Below are positions 17,766 through 25,166 of a DNA stretch of 49,300 bases, one piece after another. Within the stretch, counting starts at the first letter, position 1. Every line of letters begins with the position of its first letter. The notes beneath the pieces were generated by a model that had not been told where the DNA came from, did not search any database, and saw only the letters and a list, made by a program, of their open reading frames with translations. Made by a program: the position numbers and the translations under genes. Source of the DNA: Pseudomonadota bacterium. GTDB lineage: Bacteria > Pseudomonadota > Gammaproteobacteria > Steroidobacterales > Steroidobacteraceae. The stretch is from the NCBI GenBank assembly GCA_021792555.1, contig JAJYUL010000027.1, positions 1-49,300 on the forward strand. The letters are read 5' to 3'.

Positions 17766-19796
17766 ATGGACAATCCACTGCTCAGCTCAGAACCGCTGCC
17801 GCCCTTCCCACGCATCAGCGCCGCCGACGTCGAGCCCGGCATCAATGCGCTGCTCACCGCGGCCCGCGCCGAGATCGGGGCGATTGCGGCACGCGAGAGG
17901 CCGTCCTTTGCGACGGTCGTTGAGCCGCTCGAGGAGCTGCATCACCGCGTGGCGCGCGCATGGTCGCCGGTGAGTCACCTCAACGCCGTACTGAATTCCG
18001 ACGCGCTGCGCGCCGCCTACAACGCCTGCCTGCCGCTGCTGTCGGCCTACCAGACCGACCTGGCGCAGAACGAGCCGTTGTACCGCGCCTACCGGAGCAT
18101 CGAAGCGCACGAAGGCGGCGCGCTCGACCCGGTCCGCCGCCGCCTCATCGAGCAGACGCTCAAGGACTTCACCCTCGCCGGCGTCGGACTGCCGCAGGCG
18201 GCCAAGGATGAGTTCAAGAGGGTGATGCTCGAGCTCACCCAACTGCAGGCGAAGTTCGAAGAGAACGTGCTCGATGCGACCAACGCCTGGAGCCACCATC
18301 TCGCCGATCCGGCGCAGCTGCGCGGCCTCAACGAGGTGCTCGTCGATCAGGCCCGCCGCCGAGCGCACGAGAAGGGCATGGAGGGCTGGCTGCTGACGCT
18401 CGATCAGCCGACCTACGTCGCGGTGGTGACCGATGCGCAATCCCCCGAGCTGCGCCGGGCGTTCTATACCGCCTGGTCCACGCGCGCCTCCGATCAGGGC
18501 CCGCTCGCCGGCCGCTGGGACAATGCGCCCGTCATCGGGCAGATCCTCGCCAAGCGCCACGAAGCGGCGCGCATCCTCGGCTTCGAGAATTTCGCCGACT
18601 ACGCCCTCGCCAAGCGCATGGCGCGCAGCCGCGGGGAGGTGCTGAGCTTCCTCGAGGAGCTCACGCGCGCGAGCCGCCCGGCCGCCGAGCGCGAGTTTGC
18701 CGAGCTGGAGGCGTTCGCGGGGCGCCGGCTGGATGCCTGGGACGTCGCGTTTTACGCGGAGCGGCTGCAGAAGCAGCTGTACGCCGTCTCGCAGGAGGAG
18801 TTGCGCCCGTACTTCCCGCTGCCGCGGGTGCTCGAGGGGCTGTTTGAAGTCGCCGAGCGGCTCTTCGGCGTGCAGATCCGCGAGCGCCCCGGCGCTCCCG
18901 TGTGGCATCCCGACGTGCGCTACTTCGAGATCAAGAGCGGCGCGCGGCTCATCGGCAGCTTCTACCTGGACCCCTACGCGCGGCCGCACAAGCGCAGCGG
19001 CGCGTGGATGGACGAGTGTGTCGGGCGCAAGCATCTTGCGAGCGGCGATGCGCTGCCGGTGGCCTACCTGGTGCTGAACGTGCTGCCGCCCGGGCAGGAG
19101 CATCCGGCGCTGCTGACGCACGACGACGTATTGACGCTGTTTCACGAGTTCGGGCACGGCCTGCATCACCTGCTGACGCGCGTGGACTTCCCGAGTCTCG
19201 CCGGCATCAACGGAGTCGCCTGGGACGCCGTGGAGCTGCCGAGCCAGTTCATGGAGAACTACGCGTGGCATCCGCAAGTGCTCGGGCGGATCTCCGGGCA
19301 TTACCAGAGCGGCGCGCCGCTGCCGCACGACCTGCAGGAGCGGCTGCGCGCGACGCGCAGCTTCCACGCCGGGCTGCAGATGGTCCGCCAGCTCGAGTTC
19401 GCGCTGTTCGATTTCCGCCTGCACGCCGAATACGACCCGGCGCGCGGCGCGCGGGTGCTCGAGCTGCTGCGCGAGGTGCGCCGGGACGTGTCGGTCGTTC
19501 CGGCGCCCGAGTGGAACCGCTTTCCGATGAGTTTCGGGCACATCTTCGCCGGGGGCTACGCGGCCGGCTACTACAGCTACAAGTGGGCGGAGGTGCTGGC
19601 GGCGGATGCGTTTTCCGCGTTCGAGGAGCACGGCGCGTTCGACCGCGCCACGGCCCAGCGCTACCTCGATGCGATTCTCTCGCAGGGCGGCAGCCGCGAT
19701 GCGCTGGAGGCGTTCATCGCCTTCCGCGGACGGCCCCCGCAGGTGCAGGCGCTGCTGAGGCAGCACGGCATCGCCTCGCCCGAACCGGTAACGTGA
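17766..19796 (+). CDS. prlC: oligopeptidase A (M3 family metallopeptidase)
   Basis: Cytoplasmic zinc peptidase that degrades signal peptides and other oligopeptides. The HExxH zinc motif is HEFGH (His460, Glu461, His464) in LTLFHEFGHGLHHLLT. The third ligand Glu is supplied downstream in the VAWDAVELPSQFMENYAW segment. The family C-terminus FSFGHIFAGGYAAGYYSYKW appears here as MSFGHIFAGGYAAGYYSYKW. 676 residues, matching PrlC (about 680). The start ATG fits the N-terminus MDNPLLSSEPLPPF. It stands between gor and the HD-domain gene on the same strand. Confidence 0.95.
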   Translation: MDNPLLSSEPLPPFPRISAADVEPGINALLTAARAEIGAIAARERPSFATVVEPLEELHHRVARAWSPVSHLNAVLNSDALRAAYNACLPLLSAYQTDLAQNEPLYRAYRSIEAHEGGALDPVRRRLIEQTLKDFTLAGVGLPQAAKDEFKRVMLELTQLQAKFEENVLDATNAWSHHLADPAQLRGLNEVLVDQARRRAHEKGMEGWLLTLDQPTYVAVVTDAQSPELRRAFYTAWSTRASDQGPLAGRWDNAPVIGQILAKRHEAARILGFENFADYALAKRMARSRGEVLSFLEELTRASRPAAEREFAELEAFAGRRLDAWDVAFYAERLQKQLYAVSQEELRPYFPLPRVLEGLFEVAERLFGVQIRERPGAPVWHPDVRYFEIKSGARLIGSFYLDPYARPHKRSGAWMDECVGRKHLASGDALPVAYLVLNVLPPGQEHPALLTHDDVLTLFHEFGHGLHHLLTRVDFPSLAGINGVAWDAVELPSQFMENYAWHPQVLGRISGHYQSGAPLPHDLQERLRATRSFHAGLQMVRQLEFALFDFRLHAEYDPARGARVLELLREVRRDVSVVPAPEWNRFPMSFGHIFAGGYAAGYYSYKWAEVLAADAFSAFEEHGAFDRATAQRYLDAILSQGGSRDALEAFIAFRGRPPQVQALLRQHGIASPEPVT

Positions 19797-19930
19797 CCGG
19801 GATCGCGGCGCTGCGGGCGGATACGATGATTCTGAGCAGTGGCTCTCGGTATCCGGGGGGGCTTTGGCCCAGAGTGCCTGGAACATCACGCATGCCGGCG
19901 GCCCTCCGCGCCGGTCCTCCCGGCAACAGA

Positions 19931-20944
19931 ATGACCAGCGTCCGGCGCAGCGATTTCGACGTCACCGACACCGTACAGGTCAGCTCACCGACCGCCGTGC
20001 TCGCGGCCGTCGAGGCGCTGTTCGCGCCCACCTGGCCAAGCACCTCTCTTGAGCCGCTGCGGCGCGCGTTCGAGCACTTCGAGCGGCTGTTCGCGGGCGA
20101 TGTGCCGGGATTCCACGGCGTCGATACCGTCTATCACGACCGCCAGCACACGCTGGACATCACCCTCGCCCTGGCGCGGCTGCTGGTCGGCTACGAGCGC
20201 CAGGCGGCCCCGGCGGCGCGCCTCGGCGGCGAGCGCGCGGTCGCAGGGCTGATCACGGGCCTGTTCCACGACGTCGGCTACCTGCGGCGCACCGACGAGC
20301 ACGACTCGCGCAACGGCGCCGAATTCACCCGGGTACACGTCTCGCGCGGCGCGCGCTTCCTCGAGGAGTACCTGCCGCAGATCGGACTGGCCGGCTGGGT
20401 GCCGGTGGCCCGCGAGGTCATCCATTTCACCGGCTACGAGTTTTCGCCGGCGCAGATCGAAGCCCGCCTGAGCGAGCGGCGCGACGTGATCGTCGGCCAC
20501 CTGCTCGGCACCGCGGACATGATTGCGCAGATGGCCGACCGCTGCTATCTCGAGAAGTGCCGCGACCGCCTGTACGTCGAGTTCGTCCTCGGCGGGGTCG
20601 CGCTGCCGACCGCCGCGAACGGCAAGACGGAGGTCCGCTACGCCTCCGGCCTGGACCTGCTGCGCCAGACCCCCCAGTTCATCGAGGAGGTGCGCACCAA
20701 GCGCCTCGACGGGGACTTCGGTGGTGCTTACCACTATCTCGAGGTGCTCTACGGCGGGCGCAACCCCTACATGGAGTCGATCGAGCGCAATCTCGGATTC
20801 CTGCGCCGGGTGCTGCGCAGCGAGAACTGGCGCCTGCTCAGGCGGCGCCCGCCGATCTTCGCGGCTACCGCGGACCCGATGTCCACCATGCGCGATCTGA
20901 TGGTGAGCTACCTCAAGCGCGTCTGGTCGAACGCGCGCAGCTAG
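19931..20944 (+). CDS. HD-domain phosphohydrolase
   Basis: Predicted metal-dependent phosphohydrolase of the HD superfamily; the substrate cannot be told from sequence. The metal-binding pattern is present: His in VYHDRQHTLD, the HD pair at 113-114 in GLFHDVGYL, further His residues in the EHDSRNGAEFTRVHVSRGA segment, and the distal Asp in LLGTADMIAQMADR. This arrangement resembles 3',5'-cyclic nucleotide phosphodiesterase-like HD domains more than HD-GYP. I chose the ATG at 19931 (337 residues). Earlier in-frame starts exist and no clear ribosome site decides between them. The GGDEF-EAL gene follows about 300 bases later, so a nucleotide-signalling context is possible. Confidence 0.75.
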   Translation: MTSVRRSDFDVTDTVQVSSPTAVLAAVEALFAPTWPSTSLEPLRRAFEHFERLFAGDVPGFHGVDTVYHDRQHTLDITLALARLLVGYERQAAPAARLGGERAVAGLITGLFHDVGYLRRTDEHDSRNGAEFTRVHVSRGARFLEEYLPQIGLAGWVPVAREVIHFTGYEFSPAQIEARLSERRDVIVGHLLGTADMIAQMADRCYLEKCRDRLYVEFVLGGVALPTAANGKTEVRYASGLDLLRQTPQFIEEVRTKRLDGDFGGAYHYLEVLYGGRNPYMESIERNLGFLRRVLRSENWRLLRRRPPIFAATADPMSTMRDLMVSYLKRVWSNARS

Positions 20945-20992
20945 CCGCCGCGCCCCTGCCCGCCGGCCCGGCCGCACAGGCCGCCGCGAGCG

Positions 20993-21021
20993 TTGACGCC
21001 CGCCCGGGCGACCTCTATTCT
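20993..21021 (+). promoter_or_regulatory. strong sigma70-type promoter ahead of the GGDEF-EAL gene
   Basis: TTGACG (20993-20998; five of six matches), an exact 17-base spacer, and TATTCT (21016-21021). This is one of the two best promoters by eye in the window. The predicted start of transcription is at about 21028, which is the A of an ATG opening a 71-codon frame. The GGDEF-EAL start codon lies 212 bases downstream. Confidence 0.6.
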
Positions 21022-21027
21022 GCGGCC

Positions 21028-21243
21028 ATGACCACCTATGCCTGGTTGCCTGGGCATGGAGAGCGGCTCGAGCCGCCTGGTTCAGCTGACCCCAGCCCGC
21101 GCGGGGCACGCACCATTGGTCCGCGGGCGCCTCGATCCGAGATGTCCACCCGCGCGACCAGGGCGCCGCAACAGCTGCCCGGCGAACATGTGCGCGGCGG
21201 GCGCTCGTCCCTAGACCTTTGCCAAGCGAGTCGTTTTCCGTGA
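21028..21243 (+). CDS. possible 71-residue leader ORF coupled to the GGDEF-EAL gene
   Basis: The frame starts at the predicted transcript start of the promoter just upstream and ends in a TGA that overlaps the GTG start of the GGDEF-EAL gene (GTGA, 21240-21243). The product (MTTYAWLPGHGERLEPPGS...) is Arg/Pro/Gly-rich with no known domain. Its composition could simply be what a random G+C-rich frame gives. The same 212 bases could instead be an untranslated leader; they hold a 14-bp palindrome (GCGGCTCGAGCCGC, 21063-21076). I see no match to a c-di-GMP riboswitch. Confidence 0.3.
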   Translation: MTTYAWLPGHGERLEPPGSADPSPRGARTIGPRAPRSEMSTRATRAPQQLPGEHVRGGRSSLDLCQASRFP

Positions 21244-23303
21244 GCCGCGCTTTGAAACACTTCGGGTCCACGCTCTGGGCGTTCGGTATGACGTTGCTCG
21301 TCGCCGTGGCGACGGGCGCCGTCGCGCTCTGGGGCCGCTGGCCGGGTGCCGTGGCGGTGGCCGCGGCCGGTGTGGTCGCCCTCGCCGGCAGTGTGCTCGT
21401 CGCGGCGCGCACCCGGCGCAGCGTGCGGGCGATGCACTTGGCGAGCGAGGCGCTGACCCGCACCGCGCAGCGCATCGGGCAGGGCGATTACGCGCGACCC
21501 GTCGAGACGGGCGGCCACGAGCTGCTCGCGGAGCTCGAGCACGCCATGGAGCGGATGCGCTCGCGCCTGCGCCAGTCGACCATCAACAAGGACTATCTGC
21601 GCAGCATCCTCGACAGCATGGCCGATGCGGTGTTTCTCACCTCGCCGGACGGGGTGGTGAAAACCGCCAATGCGGCCGCCTGCAAGATGCTCGGCTTCGC
21701 CGAGGAGGAGCTGCTGGGGCGCAGCATCGTCTCGCTCCTCGATGAGAGCGTGCGCGCGGACTTCGACCTGCTGCAGGCCGCGCAGGACACGCGCGAGACC
21801 GTGGTGCGCACCCGCGACGGACAGACCATCCCGGTGTCGCTCGCCGGCTCGCGCATCGAGACCGACGATCCGCAGTTCCAGGGCAACATATTCGTCGCCC
21901 GCAACGTCACCGACCGCAAGCGCGCCGAGCGGCGCATCCGCTATCTGGCCCGCTACGACACGCTCACCAAGGTCGCCAACCGCATGCAGTTCCAGCACCT
22001 GCTGCAGCAGACGCTCGCGCGCGGACTGCGCAGCGGGCGCGCGGTGGCGCTGCTGTACCTCGACATGGACCGGTTCAAGGAAGTCAACGACACCTTCGGG
22101 CATGACACCGGCGACCGTGTGCTCGAGGTGCTCGCCGAACGGCTGATCCGCGCCGTGCCGCAGACGGCGTTCCTCGGGCGGCTGGCCGGCGACGAGTTCG
22201 CGCTGTGCGTGCACGGGCTGCCGGCCGAGACGGACAACCGCGTGCCCATCGGGCAGCTGGCGCGCGCCGTGCTGAACGAAGTGGCGCGCGCCTTCCAGCT
22301 CAACCAGCAGGAGGTGTTTCTCACCGCGAGCATCGGCATCGCCTTCTGTCCGCGCGACGCGGAGAACGTGATCGACCTGATCCGCAATGCCGACGCGGCC
22401 ATGTATCACGCCAAACAGAACGGCGGCAACACCTTCACGTTCTACGCCCCGGAGATGAACGCCGCCGCGGTCGAACGGCTGATCCTGAAGAGCAAGCTGC
22501 GCCGCGCGCTCGAGCGCGACGAGCTGGTGATCCGCTATCAGCCGAAGATCGAGCTCGGCAGCGGCCGCGTGGTGGGCGCGGAGGCCCTGCTGCGCTGGCG
22601 CCTGCCGGGCCACGGCGACATCCCGCCGTCGCGCTTCATCCCGCTCGCGGAGGAGACCAACCTCATCCTCGACATCGGCGAGTGGGTGTTGAACCGGGTG
22701 TGCATGGACTACCGCCAGCTGAAGAGCGCGGGCCTGGAGCCGGGACGCATCTCGCTCAATCTGTCCTTGCGCCAGCTGCGCCAGGCGAGCTTCATCCTGC
22801 GCTGCCGTTCGGTGTTCCGCCGCCACGGCGTCTCGCCCACGGCGCTCGAGCTCGAGATCACCGAGACGACGCTCATGGCCGACACCAAGAACACGCTGCG
22901 GCTGCTCGAGGAGCTGTACGCGATGGGGCTGCACCTGTCGATCGACGACTTCGGCACGGGCTACTCCTCGCTCTCGGCGCTGCAGCAGTTCCCCATCGGC
23001 ACGCTCAAGATCGACCAGTCATTCGTGCGCGACGTCGAGCACAACACAGGCAACGCCACGCTGGTTCGCACCATCATCGAGATGGGCCGCAGTCTCGGCA
23101 TGGTGGTGGTCGCCGAGGGCGTCGAGTCGCCGACCCAGCTGCAGTTCCTGCGCGACAACGGCTGTGATCAGGTGCAGGGTCGGCTGTTCGGCGAACCGTG
23201 CGCCGCGGAGGAGCTGCTGGCGCTGCTGCAGCGCCAGGGCAGCTCCGGCGCCTCGTTCGGGCACCTGCTGCGCCAGACGGAAGCGGCCGGCCGCCCCGCC
23301 TAG
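21240..23303 (+). CDS. membrane GGDEF-EAL protein with PAS domain
   Basis: Probable cyclic-di-GMP enzyme at the inner membrane. The order is two membrane segments (about 10-60), a HAMP-like stretch (LTRTAQRIGQGDYARPVET), PAS (about 115-235; LDSMADAVFLTSPDGVV), GGDEF (about 240-405) and EAL (about 420-670). The GGDEF signature reads AGDEF (316-320), a variant seen in some active cyclases. I see no RxxD inhibitory site just upstream. The EAL domain looks intact: EALLRW from Glu448, DDFGTGYSSL, and the EGVES loop. Phosphodiesterase activity is therefore the safer prediction. The GTG at 21240 was chosen because it overlaps the leader ORF stop; a TTG at 21219 is possible. Convergent with dps. Confidence 0.88.
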   Translation: MSRALKHFGSTLWAFGMTLLVAVATGAVALWGRWPGAVAVAAAGVVALAGSVLVAARTRRSVRAMHLASEALTRTAQRIGQGDYARPVETGGHELLAELEHAMERMRSRLRQSTINKDYLRSILDSMADAVFLTSPDGVVKTANAAACKMLGFAEEELLGRSIVSLLDESVRADFDLLQAAQDTRETVVRTRDGQTIPVSLAGSRIETDDPQFQGNIFVARNVTDRKRAERRIRYLARYDTLTKVANRMQFQHLLQQTLARGLRSGRAVALLYLDMDRFKEVNDTFGHDTGDRVLEVLAERLIRAVPQTAFLGRLAGDEFALCVHGLPAETDNRVPIGQLARAVLNEVARAFQLNQQEVFLTASIGIAFCPRDAENVIDLIRNADAAMYHAKQNGGNTFTFYAPEMNAAAVERLILKSKLRRALERDELVIRYQPKIELGSGRVVGAEALLRWRLPGHGDIPPSRFIPLAEETNLILDIGEWVLNRVCMDYRQLKSAGLEPGRISLNLSLRQLRQASFILRCRSVFRRHGVSPTALELEITETTLMADTKNTLRLLEELYAMGLHLSIDDFGTGYSSLSALQQFPIGTLKIDQSFVRDVEHNTGNATLVRTIIEMGRSLGMVVVAEGVESPTQLQFLRDNGCDQVQGRLFGEPCAAEELLALLQRQGSSGASFGHLLRQTEAAGRPA

Positions 23304-23315
23304 CGCGGCGCCGCG
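23304..23315. terminator. 12-bp palindrome between the GGDEF-EAL gene and dps
   Basis: CGCGGCGCCGCG is a perfect palindrome directly after the TAG stop of the GGDEF-EAL gene and 7 bases from the dps stop. A G+C stem between convergent genes may help to end both transcripts; no T-run follows. Such palindromes arise by chance fairly easily at this base composition. Confidence 0.3.
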
Positions 23316-23322
23316 GGCGCGC

Positions 23323-23805
23323 TCAGCGCTTGGCGTGCAGGTGCGCCTCCAGGAACCACAGCTGCTTGTCGATCTCGCGCGACACCTCGGTGAACAGGTC
23401 CGCGGTGTCCGCATCCCCGAGCCGGGTCGCCTCCTCGATGCCGGCGCGGGCCTTGCGCCCGAAGTCCGCGAGCGCCGTGGCCAGCGCCTCGACGTGCGCC
23501 AGACCCTCCACGAGCTCCTCGGGGTAGGCCTTGAGGCTGGTGGCCCGCGCCACGGCCGCCACGGTGCCGCCCGCGGTGCCGCCGAGTGCAGTGATGCGCT
23601 CGGCGATGGTATCGACGTGCTCCTCGATCTCCTCGGCGATCTTGTCGAACAGCTCGTGCAGCGCGATGAAGTGCGGGCCCTTGACGTTCCAGTGCGCATG
23701 CTTGGTCTGCATGCCCAGATCGATGGCGTCGGCAAGCCGCGCATTGAGCAGGCGGATGACCTGGCTGCGGGTGTCGGCGGAAAGATCGTTGCGTGTCTCG
23801 AACAT
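23323..23805 (-). CDS. dps: Dps family DNA-protecting ferritin
   Basis: Forms dodecamers that oxidise and store iron and shield DNA during oxidative stress and stationary phase. The ferroxidase pattern is complete: His in KHAHWNVKG, then FIALHELFDKIAEEIEEHVD and IAERI, giving the H/D/E ligands at the dimer interface. 160 residues is normal. I chose the ATG at 23805 (MFETRNDLSADTR), preceded by GAGGAG 6 bases away; an upstream ATG six codons earlier lacks such a site. No OxyR or IHF site is obvious in the upstream region, which has an AT-rich TACTAT about 65 bases before the start. Confidence 0.92.
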   Translation of the reverse strand: MFETRNDLSADTRSQVIRLLNARLADAIDLGMQTKHAHWNVKGPHFIALHELFDKIAEEIEEHVDTIAERITALGGTAGGTVAAVARATSLKAYPEELVEGLAHVEALATALADFGRKARAGIEEATRLGDADTADLFTEVSREIDKQLWFLEAHLHAKR

Positions 23806-24021
23806 GGCATTCTCCTCTGTCATGACTCAATCGCGCCCGCCGTCCGGCAGGCCGGGCCCGGCCGAATAGTATGACGCTTGAGCGCGCCGCACCGCGCGGC
23901 AGGTGAGGCTGTTGTAGCACCGCGCATCCGCTCGGGGCCAATCGGTTGTTCGCATCGGGATGATAATCCACGTCTATCGGCGCTAGAATTGCGGGCTTTC
24001 CCCGTACGGAACACACCCACC

Positions 24022-25002
24022 ATGAAACCCGCAATGAATGTCGCGATCACCGGCGCCGCCGGCCAGATCGGCTATGCCCTCGCCTTCCGCGTCGCCTCCG
24101 GAGCGCTGTTCGGTCCGGACCAGCCGGTCAATCTGCATCTGCTGGAGGTCACCCCGGCGCTGCAGGCGCTGAACGGCGTGATGATGGAGCTCGCCGACTG
24201 CGCCTTCCCCGGCGTGAACAGCATCGTCGCGACCGATGACGCCAGGGTGGCGTTCCGCGACTGCCACGTGGCGCTGCTGGTCGGCGCGCGGCCGCGCGGC
24301 CCGGGCATGGAGCGCAAGGATCTGCTGCTCGCCAACGCGCAGATCTTCTCCGCGCAGGGCAAGGCGCTCAACGAAGTTGCCGACCGCAACATCAAGGTGC
24401 TGGTGGTGGGCAACCCGGCGAACACCAACGCGCTGATCGCGCGAGCCAACGCGAAGGACCTCAATCCGCGCAATTTCACCGCCATGACCCGCCTCGATCA
24501 CAATCGCGCGCTCTCGCAGCTCGCGCAGAAGACGGGCGCCCACGTGCGCGAGATCCGCCGGGTGACCGTTTGGGGCAATCATTCCTCGACGCAGTACCCG
24601 GACATCACCCACGCGCTGGTCGGCGGCAAGCCCGCCCCCTCGCTGGTGGAGGCCGCCTGGGTCGAGCAGACGTTCATTCCGCTCGTCCAGCAGCGCGGCG
24701 CGGCCATCATCAAGGCGCGCGGCGCCTCCTCGGCCGCCTCGGCCGCCTCGGCCGCCATCGATCACATTCACACCTGGGTGCACGGCACGCCCGAAGGCGA
24801 CTGGGTCAGCATGGCGGTGCCGTCCGACGGCAGCTACGGGATCCCGGAAGGCGTCATCTATTCCTATCCCGTGACCACCCGCAACGGCGAATATCAGATC
24901 GTTCAGGGCCTGAGCATCGACGCCGCCAGCCGCAAGCGCATGGACGCCACGCTCGCGGAGCTGCGCGAGGAACGCGACGGGGTGAAGTCGCTGCTCGGCT
25001 GA
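24022..25002 (+). CDS. mdh: malate dehydrogenase
   Basis: NAD-dependent enzyme that interconverts malate and oxaloacetate in the citric acid cycle. The nucleotide-binding motif is [10 protein letters not shown] near residue 10, the substrate-binding Arg loop is [21 protein letters not shown] and LDHNRA follow, and the catalytic His is in [11 protein letters not shown]. Length (326) and sequence type match the LDH-like group found in many beta- and gammaproteobacteria. The Ala/Ser-rich [17 protein letters not shown] segment is a normal family feature. I chose the ATG at 24022. A TAGAAT at 23984-23989 would give a 26-base leader. A strong hairpin follows the stop. Confidence 0.95.
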   Translation: MKPAMNVAITGAAGQIGYALAFRVASGALFGPDQPVNLHLLEVTPALQALNGVMMELADCAFPGVNSIVATDDARVAFRDCHVALLVGARPRGPGMERKDLLLANAQIFSAQGKALNEVADRNIKVLVVGNPANTNALIARANAKDLNPRNFTAMTRLDHNRALSQLAQKTGAHVREIRRVTVWGNHSSTQYPDITHALVGGKPAPSLVEAAWVEQTFIPLVQQRGAAIIKARGASSAASAASAAIDHIHTWVHGTPEGDWVSMAVPSDGSYGIPEGVIYSYPVTTRNGEYQIVQGLSIDAASRKRMDATLAELREERDGVKSLLG

Positions 25003-25038
25003 TCGATCCGGAAACGTTCGCAGCGCGCGCGGCACGGG

Positions 25039-25068
25039 CGCGGGCCCGACCACAGTGTCGGGCCCGCG
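25039..25068 (+). terminator. mdh terminator-like hairpin
   Basis: An 11-bp perfect stem (CGCGGGCCCGA at 25039-25049 with TCGGGCCCGCG at 25058-25068) encloses an 8-base loop, 37 bases after the mdh stop. There is no T-run, only TCCTCC, so termination might depend on Rho or the hairpin may protect the 3' end. Confidence 0.5.
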
Positions 25069-25112
25069 TCCTCCCCGCGGCCCGGGCCCGCCCCAACCGG
25101 CGGGAAACCGGC

Positions 25113-25118
25113 TATAGT
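25113..25118 (+). promoter_or_regulatory. probable -10 element of fadE
   Basis: TATAGT stands alone in a G+C-rich stretch between the mdh hairpin and fadE. It predicts a leader of about 42 bases containing the AAGGAG ribosome site. No -35 match is seen at 16-18 bases upstream. Confidence 0.35.
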
Positions 25119-25166
25119 GCGGCGGCGCCGTTTCCACTCCAGACATCTCGGCACGAAGGAGCTTCC

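Noticed and set aside
21028-21239. Possible c-di-GMP or other known riboswitch before the GGDEF-EAL gene
   Set aside because: A CACGCA-like string occurs, but the conserved GEMM core and its paired stems are not visible. The leader is too G+C-rich to judge by eye.
24724-24758. 9-base tandem repeat inside mdh
   Set aside because: It encodes the Ser/Ala stretch before IDHIH that is a normal feature of this malate dehydrogenase type, not an insertion.
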